NCBI RefSeq assembly: GCF_031921685.1
Contig: NZ_JAPDHU010000002.1
Span: 1-64,000, forward strand
Direction of reading: 5' to 3'
Source of the DNA: Terripilifer sp031921685
GTDB lineage: Bacteria > Pseudomonadota > Alphaproteobacteria > Rhizobiales > Beijerinckiaceae
DNA: 64,000 nt
Both the position numbers and the translations under genes were made by a program. The first letter of the stretch is position 1; each line of letters begins with the position of its first letter. The notes beneath the pieces were generated by a model. It was not told the origin of the DNA and did not search any database. It was given only the letters and a program-made list of their open reading frames with translations. Below are positions 1 to 8,699 of this stretch, in pieces.

Positions 1-714
1 AGCACTGCGAGCGGCGCCAATGGCACGGCTACGGGAGCGGAAAGCACTGCCAGCGGAACGAACAGCACGGCGACAGGCGCACAGAGCACGGCCAGCGGGT
101 CGAGCAGCACCGCGTCGGGCGTGGAAAGCACAGCGAGCGGGGCCTCCAGCACCGCGACGGGCGCACGGAGCAGCGCGAGCGGAGACTACAGCACCGCGAC
201 TGGCATGAGCAGCACCGCGAGCGGAACGAACAGCACCGCAACGGGCGTCGGCAGTACGGCAAGTGGGCAGGACAGCACGGCAACGGGGATGGGAAGCACT
301 GCCGACGGGCTCAACAGCACTGCCACGGGCGTGCGGAGCCAGGCGAGCGGCGGCTACAGCACCGCAGCCGGAGCAGCGAGCACTGCGAGCGGCGCCAATG
401 GCACGGCTACGGGAGCGGAAAGCACTGCCAGCGGAACGAACGGGACGGCGACAGGCGCACAGAGCACGGCCAGCGGGTCGAGCAGCACCGCGACGGGCGC
501 ACGGAGCAGCGCGAGCGGAGACTACAGCACCGCGACTGGCATGAGCAGCACCGCGAGCGGAACGAACAGCACCGCAACGGGCGTCGGCAGTACGGCAAGC
601 GGGCAGAACAGCACGGCAACGGGGATGGGAAGCACTGCCGACGGGCTCAACAGCATTGCAACGGGCGCGCGGAGTCAGGCGAGTGGCGGCTACAGCACTG
701 CCACGGGCGTCGAT
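1..714 (+). repeat. Nested coding tandem repeat (42-bp unit, ~336/378-bp superunit)
   Basis: The basic period is 42 bp (14 codons). A higher-order copy is visible: the text at base 1 recurs at 379, and the text around 163 recurs at about 499. The first superunit therefore carries one extra 42-bp unit (around 115-156). The copies are almost identical, so unequal exchange between them could change adhesin length. Confidence 0.9.
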
Positions 715-1407
715 AGCGCCGCCAATGGCGGTGCCGCTTCGGCTTACGGCGCCGGCTCGGTTGCGTCAGCGAACAATGCAACGGCAATCGGAACCGGAGC
801 GACGGCTGCCGGTGCTTCTTCCGCGGCCTTCGGGCAAGGCGCCAGCGCAACCGGCGTTAATGCGACCGCTATCGGTCAGGGTTCGAGCGCTGCGCATGAC
901 AATTCCACGGCGATTGGGCAGGGCGTTGCGACAACCCGTGCCAATCAGGTCGCGATCGGCAATTCACGCAATACCTATACGCTTTCCGGCATCACGTCGG
1001 CGGCCAGCGCCGCTGCCCAGGTCGGCCCGACCGGTTTCGTGACGACCGACAGCCGCGGCAATCTCGCCGTGTCCAACTACGGGCCGGCCTCGATCGCAGC
1101 TCTGGACGGGCGGGTGAGCGGCCTGGAGACCGCCATCGGCAATCTCAGCCGCTTCACCATGGAGACGCGGCGCGAAGCGCGTCAGGGCATCGCGGCGGCC
1201 ATGGCGATGACGAGCGCGCCCATGCCTTCGGTGCCGGGGCGGACGACCTGGGCCACCAATGTCGCGACATTCAGGGGAGAATATGCGGGTGGTTTCTCGT
1301 TTGCTCATCGCCTCAACCTGGACGTACCCCTCGCCGTCACGGCCGGAGCCGCCTACAGCGGCGGCGGCAATTTCGGCGCTCGTGTCGGCCTGCAGGGCGA
1401 GTTCTGA
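1..1407 (+). CDS. Trimeric autotransporter adhesin (YadA-like), 5' truncated by window edge
   Basis: The frame is open from base 1, so only the C-terminal 468 residues are present. About 250 residues are degenerate 14-residue head repeats of the form STASG-x(2)-STATG-x(2), the classic YadA/Hia left-handed beta-roll repeat. They are followed by more divergent head repeats (ATAIGTGATAAG), a short neck/stalk with a coiled-coil-like segment (LETAIGNLSRF) and a C-terminal membrane anchor of about 70 residues that ends in Phe, as expected for an outer-membrane beta-barrel. Family knowledge: three chains form one barrel and display the repeats outside the cell for adhesion or autoagglutination. The repeat DNA is nearly identical over a 336-378 bp higher-order unit, which suggests recent expansion. 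The signal peptide must lie upstream of the window. Confidence 0.93.
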   Translation, partial: STASGANGTATGAESTASGTNSTATGAQSTASGSSSTASGVESTASGASSTATGARSSASGDYSTATGMSSTASGTNSTATGVGSTASGQDSTATGMGSTADGLNSTATGVRSQASGGYSTAAGAASTASGANGTATGAESTASGTNGTATGAQSTASGSSSTATGARSSASGDYSTATGMSSTASGTNSTATGVGSTASGQNSTATGMGSTADGLNSIATGARSQASGGYSTATGVDSAANGGAASAYGAGSVASANNATAIGTGATAAGASSAAFGQGASATGVNATAIGQGSSAAHDNSTAIGQGVATTRANQVAIGNSRNTYTLSGITSAASAAAQVGPTGFVTTDSRGNLAVSNYGPASIAALDGRVSGLETAIGNLSRFTMETRREARQGIAAAMAMTSAPMPSVPGRTTWATNVATFRGEYAGGFSFAHRLNLDVPLAVTAGAAYSGGGNFGARVGLQGEF

Positions 1408-1480
1408 TCCGCCATGTCGAGCGGCTTTCCCCCCGGGGGCCTCTTGAACGCTGCGACCGGGCGCCCGGCCGCCTTCGCCG

Positions 1481-2188
1481 ATGCAGGGTAATGCAGACGC
1501 CCGGAGTCGATCCTTCAGGAAGAGACGACATACGTTGCAGAGACATTCGACCTGCGGCCGCAAGGCCGCCACATGGTTCGTCATCGCGCTGGCAATAGGC
1601 ATTCTGACGACGATGTCCTCGAACGCCGCGCTCGCCCAGGGCCAGCGCGAACCCGCTTCCCCGCCGAAGCCTTCGCGCGCGGTCCCCGCGCCGGAAGCGC
1701 CCCAGCCGCGGCGCGCCGACGTCGATCGCAACGGTGTCCTGATCCTCGTCAAATCGGCGTTGCTGGCGCTCGACCAGGCCAACAAGACCGGAAACTATTC
1801 GGTCCTGCGCGATCTCGGTTCGCCCAATTTCCAGGTGAACAATCCGGCCAGGCTGGCGGAGATATTCGCCTCGCAGCGGCAGCAAAGGCTGGATCTCGCC
1901 GGCCTCGTCGTCCTCGATCCCCAACTCACCCTTCTACCGCAGATCGAGACCGACGGAAAAATGCGCCTGGCCGGCTTCTTTCCGTCCACGCCGATGCAGG
2001 TCAATTTCGAGCTGCTCTACGAACCGGTCAATCGCGAATGGCGCATATTCGGCCTTTCGGTCAACCTGTCTGCCAGCGGGCCGAAAGCGCCAGACACACC
2101 CCCCGCAAGGCAGCCTGCTGTCTCCCGTGAGCCACCCCGCGCGCCAACCGCCGCCGTGCTTCCAAACAGCCCTGCCACAGGCCGATAA
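1481..2188 (+). CDS. Exported protein of unknown function
   Basis: This 235-residue protein has a basic N-terminus and one hydrophobic segment at about residues 30-51 ending in NAALAQ, consistent with a Sec signal peptide. A Pro-rich linker (about 55-75) precedes a globular domain of about 120 residues (DRNGVLILVKSALLALDQA through REWRIFGLSVNLS), and the tail is again Pro-rich. The domain ends in a pattern like NTF2/DUF4864-type folds (FELLYEPVNREWRIFGL), but I do not recognise a named family. It lies 73 bp downstream of the adhesin in the same direction and could be co-transcribed. No strong ribosome binding site precedes the ATG used here, so the start is uncertain. Confidence 0.7.
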   Translation: MQGNADARSRSFRKRRHTLQRHSTCGRKAATWFVIALAIGILTTMSSNAALAQGQREPASPPKPSRAVPAPEAPQPRRADVDRNGVLILVKSALLALDQANKTGNYSVLRDLGSPNFQVNNPARLAEIFASQRQQRLDLAGLVVLDPQLTLLPQIETDGKMRLAGFFPSTPMQVNFELLYEPVNREWRIFGLSVNLSASGPKAPDTPPARQPAVSREPPRAPTAAVLPNSPATGR

Positions 2189-2678
2189 CCGCCGGGATGT
2201 TCTCGGCGTCTTCGGGGCGCCGCAGGGCAGTTGCCGTGCCGCATGCGCGCCGATCCGGCATTCAGACATTTGCCAGCTGCCGGCGGAACCAGAGCGTCAG
2301 CAAGGAATGACGGCAATCACCAGCAGCATGCGGGCGACACACCTTAAACGGTCGTCATGAGCCGAACTCAGGTGGTAGCTTTTAAGTGAATTTTGCCTTC
2401 TCGCTTTTTGTGTTCGCGAGAAACCCCGTAGTTGCCTCTTCACTCGCCAATCCTGCGACACCTCTCACAACTATATCGATGCACGATTTATTTCTGCCCT
2501 GTCTGCGGCTATCGTCTTCACTCATGTTGAGTCCGCATTTCTGACGCGCTGTCAGCATTCGGGACACATAGGACTTGAGCTTCTAGAAAAAACAGTAAGT
2601 TAGCAGCTAGCCGCCCGGTGGCACATCCGTTGCTGTTGAGTTATCAGAACTGCATCGCGTTTTCATGGGATCAAAGCA
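2189..2678. other. Intergenic stretch with a degenerate gene remnant
   Basis: No intact gene is visible. Bases about 2295-2424 resemble 19765-19931. On the minus strand both copies spell SREHKKREG, with differences at third codon positions, but here the reading frame is broken by stop codons on both sides (TGA at 2440-2442 upstream and TGA at 2368-2370). I read it as a decayed copy of the small gene at 19839-19985 and its flank. The remainder is AT-richer and probably holds the promoter for the downstream kinase. Confidence 0.5.
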
Positions 2679-4157
2679 GTGAAGCTCGCCGCCGCGAAGC
2701 TACGTCTTTCGGTACGTTGGCAACTCATCGGGCTATGGCTTCTGCTGGCCGTCTCGGCATCAATCACCGCCTATTTGTTCGCACAGTTCTATTCACAGAC
2801 CACAGCCCGCCAAGTATCCGAAGCGAAAGAGGTGGCCGATCGCGCCTGTCGTACCATTGGCGATCGCTATCTCTACTTCACCACCGGTTGGGCATCCAAT
2901 GCATCAGGCATTAACGACAAAGAGTTCCGGGATGGACTGACCAGTGTGGTCTCTGTCGCGCTTGCCCACATATCTGGTGTAGAAGGCGGAATTTGGTATG
3001 GACCAAGCGGCTCTCTGGCCTATGCCTATCCGACCTATGAAGGATCGGGGCCAAAGACGGATCTACCCAGCGCTGAGCTTACCACTATCGCCGAGATTAA
3101 TCGGCGTGCTTTGAGCGCTGATGGCCCGGCGCAGACCAGTTTTCGCGGACAGGCTCAGACGATCATACTGCACGCTTGTCCGTTATCCGGCCCTATTCCT
3201 CAATTGACCGCTTGGACGATGTCACGCGTCTATAATTGGTCGGGACCAGCTTATAATCGACTATTCGCCGGAATGGGTTTATTGGCGACAACCGTTCTTG
3301 GCGCTGCGCTATGGCTGGCAGCGGTAATCATCAGCTCTGCGCGACGAGCGACACACATTGCCTCAATCCTGAGCCAGCATAATACGATCGATCTACCGCA
3401 GCTCAAAGAAACAGGCGATCCCGATATGGATCGTCTCGTTGTAGCGCTGAACGAGGCAGGCCAGCGGCTCGGAGAGGCCCGCCAACACGCGGAAAGCGTC
3501 GAACGACTTGCCGCCGTCGGGCGCCTGTCGGCAAGCTTGGCTCATGAGGTTCGTAATCCCTTGGCCGCTATGCGACTTAAGGCAGAGAATGCGCTGGCTT
3601 CTTCTGATCCCATGCGCGCCAACGCTGCTCTGCAGGCCGTGCTGCAACAAGTGACTCGTCTGGACAAATTGCTGAGTGATCTACTGGCGACCACCCATCA
3701 GAAGCCCATAAAACATGAAAAAATCGATCCAGCCGCACTTATGGACGACATCTTGGACACACACCGCGACGCCGCCATTCGCAAGGGCGTCCATCTCACG
3801 GCTACGGCCGCTTCTGGCTCCCTTCGCCTGTCGGGTGATCGCGAACAGCTGCGGCGAGCTCTTGACAATCTTCTCGTCAACGCGCTTAGCGCTGTCGGAA
3901 CGGGTGGAAAGATCGAGCTTTCAGTACGATCGGACGGTAGAACAGCCGTCTATAGCGTCAAAGATAGCGGGCCGGGCGTCGATCCAGCTATAATTACCCG
4001 CTTATTCGAACCTTTTGTCACCGGGCGCAACGACGGAACAGGCCTCGGGCTAGCGATTGTGCGGGAAATCGCTCGTGCCCACGGCGGAGAAGCTCGGCTA
4101 GTAGCATCATCTCGAGGCTGCAATTTTGAGATTGAGGTCCCATGCCACGCATCCTGA
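2679..4157 (+). CDS. Membrane sensor histidine kinase
   Basis: This 492-residue kinase begins at a GTG codon. It has one membrane segment at about 14-38, a periplasmic sensor region of about 160 residues with no recognisable named fold, and a second membrane segment at about 198-220. The HisKA box has the phospho-acceptor His at about 289 (SLAHEVRNPLAAM). The HATPase_c domain is complete, with an N-box (LDNLLVNALSAVG), G1 (VKDSGPGVDP) and G2 (GTGLGLAIVREIA). It overlaps the next gene, an NtrC-type regulator, by 16 bp, so the two almost certainly form a co-translated two-component pair. The likely output is the sigma-54 promoter at 5544-5560. The stimulus is unknown. Confidence 0.92.
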   Translation: MKLAAAKLRLSVRWQLIGLWLLLAVSASITAYLFAQFYSQTTARQVSEAKEVADRACRTIGDRYLYFTTGWASNASGINDKEFRDGLTSVVSVALAHISGVEGGIWYGPSGSLAYAYPTYEGSGPKTDLPSAELTTIAEINRRALSADGPAQTSFRGQAQTIILHACPLSGPIPQLTAWTMSRVYNWSGPAYNRLFAGMGLLATTVLGAALWLAAVIISSARRATHIASILSQHNTIDLPQLKETGDPDMDRLVVALNEAGQRLGEARQHAESVERLAAVGRLSASLAHEVRNPLAAMRLKAENALASSDPMRANAALQAVLQQVTRLDKLLSDLLATTHQKPIKHEKIDPAALMDDILDTHRDAAIRKGVHLTATAASGSLRLSGDREQLRRALDNLLVNALSAVGTGGKIELSVRSDGRTAVYSVKDSGPGVDPAIITRLFEPFVTGRNDGTGLGLAIVREIARAHGGEARLVASSRGCNFEIEVPCHAS

Positions 4158-5497
4158 TCGTTGATGATGATGACGGCATGCGCGAAAGCTTGACAGAAAC
4201 CTTGACGGATCTGGGATACGTCAATGTGCTAGCTGCAGCGTCCGGTCCTGAAGCGCTCGCCATTATGGATCGATTTCAGGTCGATGCTATTCTTCTTGAC
4301 CTCCGAATGCCCAAAATGGACGGCATTGAGGTCCTGACTAAAATCCGCGAGCGCTCTCCCGCCTTGCCCGTCGTGGTGCTGACTGCCTTTGCCACGGCAG
4401 CGAACACAATAGAAGCCATGCGGCTCGGCGCCTACGATCACTTGATGAAGCCGATCGGTCGCCAAGAACTGGCCGACGTCGTGAATCGGATGCTGGCCGA
4501 TAGAAGGCTTTCGTCGACAGAAATAGGGACTCAGACTGATACCCTGATCGGCACGAGTGGCGGCATGCGGGCCGTACAAAAATCGATCGGAATGCTCGCA
4601 GATAAGGATACCACCGTCCTTATTCTAGGTGAAACAGGCACAGGTAAAGAGCTGGTCGCAACCGCGCTTCACGCCCATGGTCGACGCGCCGCTGCCGCAT
4701 TCATACCCGTGAACTGCGCTGCCATTCCAGCAGATTTGCTTGAGAGCGAGCTCTTTGGCCACACCAAAGGTTCGTTCACAGGGGCGATATCTGATCGTCG
4801 AGGCGCCTTCCGGGAAGCGGATAAAGGCACGTTGTTCCTGGATGAGATCGGCGATATGCCTCTCGCCATGCAGGCTAAGATGCTCCGTGCTCTCGAAGAG
4901 CGCGTGATCACGCCGGTCGGAGGCAAACCAACACCAGTCGACGTGCGCGTGATCGCAGCGACGCATCACGATCTTGGGCAACTCGTCGCGAATAAGCGTT
5001 TTCGCGAAGATCTATACTATCGCCTCAACGTCGTCCCCATAACACTCCCACCCCTGCGCGAGCGTCGGGCCGATATAGCGCTTTTAGCGCAACACTTTCT
5101 GGCGCTTAAATCGAATCTGCCAAAGCGGCTTTCGTCAGATGCCTTTGCCAAGCTCGAAACTTATAGTTGGCCAGGTAACATCCGTCAGCTTCGCAACGTC
5201 ATTGAGAGAGCATCCGCGCTGGTTCGTGGTCCAATCATCGAGCCCAGTGATCTTGAATTGCCGACCTCATTAGCGAGTTCAGCTAAAGACAGCGATGGCA
5301 ATGATCTATCGCAGGCTGTTGCTGAGCTCGAGCGCAAGATGATCGAAAGAACGCTCGCCGACACACACGGCAATCGGACCGAAGCGGCGAGGCGGCTCGG
5401 TATCAACCGCCAACTGCTTTATACAAAAATGCAGCGCTACGGGCTGATGACGGCGTCAGATAAACTGACGCCCGACGTCGCCGATGATGACAGATAA
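4142..5497 (+). CDS. NtrC-family sigma-54-dependent response regulator
   Basis: This 451-residue protein has three domains in canonical order. The receiver (1-120) has phospho-acceptor Asp53 in LLDLRMP and Lys103. The AAA+ activator domain (about 135-370) has Walker A GETGTGKE (163-170), a sigma-54 contact loop written GSFTGA (210-215) where GAFTGA is usual, and Walker B LFLDEIGD. The C-terminal Fis-type HTH is at about 395-435 (NRTEAARRLGINRQLLYTKM). It overlaps the kinase gene. A GG-N10-GC sigma-54 promoter lies 47 bp downstream in front of the next gene, which makes that operon its probable target. An Ala-to-Ser change in the GAFTGA loop is known in some natural activators. Confidence 0.95.
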   Translation: MPRILIVDDDDGMRESLTETLTDLGYVNVLAAASGPEALAIMDRFQVDAILLDLRMPKMDGIEVLTKIRERSPALPVVVLTAFATAANTIEAMRLGAYDHLMKPIGRQELADVVNRMLADRRLSSTEIGTQTDTLIGTSGGMRAVQKSIGMLADKDTTVLILGETGTGKELVATALHAHGRRAAAAFIPVNCAAIPADLLESELFGHTKGSFTGAISDRRGAFREADKGTLFLDEIGDMPLAMQAKMLRALEERVITPVGGKPTPVDVRVIAATHHDLGQLVANKRFREDLYYRLNVVPITLPPLRERRADIALLAQHFLALKSNLPKRLSSDAFAKLETYSWPGNIRQLRNVIERASALVRGPIIEPSDLELPTSLASSAKDSDGNDLSQAVAELERKMIERTLADTHGNRTEAARRLGINRQLLYTKMQRYGLMTASDKLTPDVADDDR

Positions 5498-5514
5498 TCA
5501 TCTAGAACGTCATC
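5486..5514. promoter_or_regulatory. Inverted repeat, candidate activator site
   Basis: GATGAC at 5486-5491 and GTCATC at 5509-5514 form an inverted repeat with 17 bp between arms. It sits just upstream of the sigma-54 promoter, where an NtrC-type activator could bind. The left arm lies inside the end of the regulator gene. The assignment is inference from position and symmetry. Confidence 0.35.
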
Positions 5515-5543
5515 TAACCCATTGTTGAGGCGTATATTCAGAG

Positions 5544-5560
5544 TTGGCGCACCGCTTGCT
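5544..5560 (+). promoter_or_regulatory. Sigma-54 (RpoN) promoter
   Basis: The sequence TTGGCGCACCGCTTGCT matches the -24/-12 consensus: invariant GG at 5546-5547 and GC at 5558-5559, separated by 10 bases. It follows the sigma-54 activator gene and precedes an ATG at 5607, giving a leader of about 35-40 bases. The context makes a chance match unlikely. Confidence 0.75.
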
Positions 5561-5606
5561 CACTAGCTGTATCGACACGCTTGTGTCATTTGGCAAGGAG
5601 AAAGCC

Positions 5607-6281
5607 ATGCCCCGGTTTATCGATCGCTTTCTAAGCACAAAAGCAATTCCCGCGTCGCTTCTCGTTATCGGCCTGGCAGGAACTGCCATTGCTCAAGCGC
5701 CACCACGACCTGGCTACGATCCTTCGCAACTTCCGGAAACGAGGGGCACTGTGAAACAATATTCCCTAACGCCGCGTGGCGACGTTGATGGCCTCATCCT
5801 TCAGGACGGTACGCAGGTGCAATTTCCTCCGCATCTCGGCGTGCAGGTCGTATTCGCGATTAAGCCCAACGACACAATTGCTGTGCGCGGCTTGAAAGCG
5901 CGTTCGGTTCCGATGATCGACGCCATGGAAATTCGCAATGAAGCGAGCGGAGCAACGATCATCGACAGTGGCCCGCCTGTTAGGTCAGATGCCCGGATCA
6001 TGACGATCGGCGGACGCGTGGCGCAACCTCTTTATGGAAAGCGTGGCGAGATCAACGGCGCTTTACTCGAGGACGGTACGATTATTCGTTTACCGCCCCA
6101 CGTAGCCGAGCAACGCGCTGACCTTCTCGGCAAGGGTAACTTTCTCACTCTATCCGGCGTCGCGACGCAAACACCATTTGGCAAAGTCGTCGACGTCACC
6201 AGCTTCGGTTCCAACTCAGGAGGCATGACTGACGTTGATCGGCCAATGCCCAGAGGTCCCGGAGTCGGCCCAAGAGACTGA
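5607..6281 (+). CDS. Exported protein with two OB-like repeats
   Basis: This 224-residue protein starts at the ATG preceded by AAGGAG rather than at an in-frame codon 63 bp upstream that lies in the promoter. A signal peptide is visible (hydrophobic about 13-28, ending AIAQA). The mature part contains two similar modules: GLILQDGTQVQFPPHL in the first and GALLEDGTIIRLPPHV in the second, each followed by a G-x-(K/N)-x-T/L-G-style strand. This looks like a duplicated small beta-barrel (DUF5666/OB-like), although I cannot name the family. It is the first gene behind the sigma-54 promoter and is followed by a second OB-like gene, so it is probably an output of the kinase/regulator pair. Its function is unknown. 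Confidence 0.75.
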   Translation: MPRFIDRFLSTKAIPASLLVIGLAGTAIAQAPPRPGYDPSQLPETRGTVKQYSLTPRGDVDGLILQDGTQVQFPPHLGVQVVFAIKPNDTIAVRGLKARSVPMIDAMEIRNEASGATIIDSGPPVRSDARIMTIGGRVAQPLYGKRGEINGALLEDGTIIRLPPHVAEQRADLLGKGNFLTLSGVATQTPFGKVVDVTSFGSNSGGMTDVDRPMPRGPGVGPRD

Positions 6282-6315
6282 TCCACTTATTAGCGACCAA
6301 AATATAGGAGTTCAT

Positions 6316-6720
6316 ATGATTCATTCCAAATTCACCGGCACCATTACCGACGTGTTCGCTCATCGCTTCGTGATCGAGACACGTGATGGTCGTTTCCTCG
6401 CCGATATCGGTCCGAAAGCGGCAGAACAAATTGTTCTAAAAACGGGCTTAAAAGTTCGGCTCGAAGGAGAGCGCAAACCGAGCGAGATCAAGGTCGAGCG
6501 CATCGCCATAGGCGACGGAGACTTCCAGCTAGCTCATCATCCCGACAAGCATCATCATCCAGATTTCACAGCCACCGCTGCTACGAAAATGGCCGAGGCT
6601 GAAGGCTATCGAATCGTCGGCGATTTGCGCGCCAAGAGAAAACATTTTGAGGCGACAGCCACCAAAAGTGGCCGGACCTATGACATTCACATCCATCACG
6701 ACGGTGTGCATGTGCACTAA
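6316..6720 (+). CDS. Small His-rich protein of unknown function
   Basis: This 134-residue protein starts at an ATG with AGGAG 5 bases upstream. Residues 1-62 resemble one OB-like module (GTITDVFAHRFVIET through ERKPSEIKVERI), as in the preceding gene. A His-rich linker follows (HHPDKHHHPDF). The C-terminal half (about 80-134) resembles a PepSY-like unit (EGYRIVGDLRAKRKHFEATA) and ends in HIHHDGVHVH. The two His clusters suggest metal binding, but this is inference. It lies 34 bp after the duplicated OB-like gene and ends just before a terminator, so the two form one short operon. No signal peptide is visible. Confidence 0.75.
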   Translation: MIHSKFTGTITDVFAHRFVIETRDGRFLADIGPKAAEQIVLKTGLKVRLEGERKPSEIKVERIAIGDGDFQLAHHPDKHHHPDFTATAATKMAEAEGYRIVGDLRAKRKHFEATATKSGRTYDIHIHHDGVHVH

Positions 6721-6734
6721 GTTATAACTTCAGC

Positions 6735-6764
6735 GTGGGCGCGGCTCAGCTGCGCCCACTTTTG
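6735..6764 (+). terminator. Rho-independent terminator
   Basis: GTGGGCGC (6735-6742) pairs with GCGCCCAC (6752-6759) and is followed by TTTT. It closes the two-gene operon behind the sigma-54 promoter. Confidence 0.75.
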
Positions 6765-6781
6765 AAACGACGGATCGTGAC

Positions 6782-8053
6782 ATGGCTTCGCATCATCAAG
6801 GAACGACTTTAGTGGCTCCTAGATCGGTTAAAATGCGGCGACCTCTCGATGCGTTGAATTTCTTTCTAGCCGACGTGCGCGACGGACTGGGGCCCTATCT
6901 CGCAGTATATCTTCTGACTGTACAGAAGTGGGATGAGGCCAGCATCGGCATAGTCATGTCGATCGCGGGGATTGCTGCAATTTTGGCACAGACTCCCGCT
7001 GGCGCTTTAATCGATTCCAGCCAATTCAAGCGCGGACTTGTCGTAACGGGTGCCATCTTGGTGATGATAAGCACTCTCGTTCTGCCCCTGTTTCCATCTT
7101 TCTCCATGGTCGCCGGTCTGCAAGCAGTTAGCGGAGCCGCCGGATCGATTTTTCAGCCTGCAATTGCCGCCATCACGTTGGGCATCGTCGGCCCTCAAGC
7201 TTTCACGAAGCGCACGGGTCGCAATGAGGCTTTCAACCATGCCGGCAACGCTACGGCAGCCATCCTAGCAGGAGCGACAGCATACTTTCTTGGGCCTATC
7301 GTTGTCTTTTATGTGATGTCGATCTTTGCGGTGGCGAGCCTCATTTCGGTAATGATGATTCCGGCTAGCAGCATCAACCATGACGTCGCACGCGGGTTGA
7401 TAGATGCCAACGAATCGAAGCATCGCCCATCCGCTTGGTCGATCTTGCTGACCGACAAGCCCCTGCTTGTCTTCGCTATCTCTGTCACTCTATTTCACTT
7501 CGCCAATGCTGCCATGCTCCCACTCGTTGGTCAGAAACTGTCACTCCAAAATGGAGAGCTCGGCACAACCTATATGTCCGGTTGTATTGTAGCCGCTCAA
7601 CTCGTCATGATCCCGATGGCGATTTTGGTCGGTGCCAAGGCAGACCGGTGGGGTCGAAAGCCAATTTTCCTAGCTGGGTTTCTAATTCTGCCTTTGCGAG
7701 GCTTTCTCTATACGCTGTCGGACGACGCCATGTGGCTTATCGCGGTACAAGCCCTCGATGGCATCGGCGCGGGCATCTTTGGTGCTCTTTTCCCTATCGT
7801 CGTGTCAGACCTGACACGCGGGACTGGACATTTCAACGTAAGCCAAGGCGCAATCTCGACCGCCATAGGTATTGGCGCGGCACTGAGTACCAGCTTCGCG
7901 GGTTTTATCGTTGTAAGGGCGGGATACAATTCTGCGTTCCTATTTCTTGCAGTCATAGCAACCATAGCGCTTGCACTTTTCTGGCTGGCCATGCCCGAAA
8001 CATACTCGGAGGAATCCGACAGCGGTCCTCAAACAGCACCCGAGGCAGCTTAA
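6782..8053 (+). CDS. MFS transporter
   Basis: This 423-residue integral membrane protein has about 12 hydrophobic segments, the length usual for the major facilitator superfamily. The first cytoplasmic loop carries the MFS-like pattern AGALIDSSQFKRGLV. The middle loop has GAKADRWGRKPIFLAG, which matches the conserved G-x-x-x-D-R-x-G-R-(K/R) motif well. The substrate cannot be read from the sequence. It begins 22 bp after a terminator and so may have its own promoter. It precedes the DUF486 gene by 29 bp, suggesting co-transcription. Confidence 0.9.
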   Translation: MASHHQGTTLVAPRSVKMRRPLDALNFFLADVRDGLGPYLAVYLLTVQKWDEASIGIVMSIAGIAAILAQTPAGALIDSSQFKRGLVVTGAILVMISTLVLPLFPSFSMVAGLQAVSGAAGSIFQPAIAAITLGIVGPQAFTKRTGRNEAFNHAGNATAAILAGATAYFLGPIVVFYVMSIFAVASLISVMMIPASSINHDVARGLIDANESKHRPSAWSILLTDKPLLVFAISVTLFHFANAAMLPLVGQKLSLQNGELGTTYMSGCIVAAQLVMIPMAILVGAKADRWGRKPIFLAGFLILPLRGFLYTLSDDAMWLIAVQALDGIGAGIFGALFPIVVSDLTRGTGHFNVSQGAISTAIGIGAALSTSFAGFIVVRAGYNSAFLFLAVIATIALALFWLAMPETYSEESDSGPQTAPEAA

Positions 8054-8082
8054 GCACAAAACGATTGAAGTGAGAGGACTAT

Positions 8083-8430
8083 ATGGCTGATAGATTCCTG
8101 TCGATCACAATGCTGGTTGCGTCCAACGTATTTATGACGTTCGCATGGTATGGTCATCTTAAACACAAGAGCACAGCACTATGGATCGCAGTGCTCACGA
8201 GCTGGGGTATAGCGTTCTTCGAATATTGGTTGGCTGTTCCGGCTAATCGAATCGGAAGCGCCGCATATTCCACGGCACAACTCAAAACGATTCAGGAGGT
8301 GATTACACTCATTGTATTCGCGGCGTTCTCGACCCTCTATCTAGGTGAGAGATTCACGCTGAGTTATGGCATCGGCTTTTTGCTGATCGCAGCTGGAGCG
8401 TATTCTGTATTCAAGTCGCCGTTCGGATAA
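8083..8430 (+). CDS. DUF486 (DMT-like) membrane protein
   Basis: This 115-residue protein has four hydrophobic segments. It carries landmarks of the DUF486 family: an early SNVFMTFAWYGHLK, a central FEYWLAVPANRIGS, and a late QEVITLIVFAAFSTLYL followed by YGIGFLLIAAGAY. Family knowledge: DUF486 proteins are small drug/metabolite-transporter-like membrane proteins with no firmly established substrate. A GAGAGGA ribosome binding site precedes the ATG. It is convergent with the small gene that ends 3 bp downstream. Confidence 0.88.
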   Translation: MADRFLSITMLVASNVFMTFAWYGHLKHKSTALWIAVLTSWGIAFFEYWLAVPANRIGSAAYSTAQLKTIQEVITLIVFAAFSTLYLGERFTLSYGIGFLLIAAGAYSVFKSPFG

Positions 8431-8432
8431 GA

Positions 8433-8699
8433 TCACTGTCTATCGGAAATCACGAGTGACCCCGTCCAAAAACTCGCGAAATAGGTCACTGCCGGGCCAT
8501 CGATCAGCCAGATGTGAGTTCGTCGCCTTAAGCATCTATACCACTTTTGAGGATCCTTATTCTCGCAGGCCATGAATGCTTCAATCGTCCACCAAAACGG
8601 CGCGTCCTCGCCAATCCCTATTTGGTGTCGGCGCCAACCAAAGAGCACCCCGATCAAGCCAAAGCCAAGTCCAGCAAAGCGAATGGTCCAAATCATCAT
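8433..8699 (-). CDS. Small membrane protein, hypothetical
   Basis: This 88-residue protein has one clear hydrophobic segment at residues 3-21 and a second weaker one near the end (VTYFASFWTGSLVIS). AGGAAG lies 9 bases before the first of two ATG codons. I do not recognise the family. The stop is 3 bp from the stop of the convergent DUF486 gene. Coding status rests on the membrane segment and the ribosome binding site. Confidence 0.5.
   Translation of the reverse strand: MMIWTIRFAGLGFGLIGVLFGWRRHQIGIGEDAPFWWTIEAFMACENKDPQKWYRCLRRRTHIWLIDGPAVTYFASFWTGSLVISDRQ

Noticed and set aside
1..714. CRISPR array
   Set aside because: The periodic repeats have a 42-bp codon-phased unit without unique spacers and encode YadA-type head repeats.
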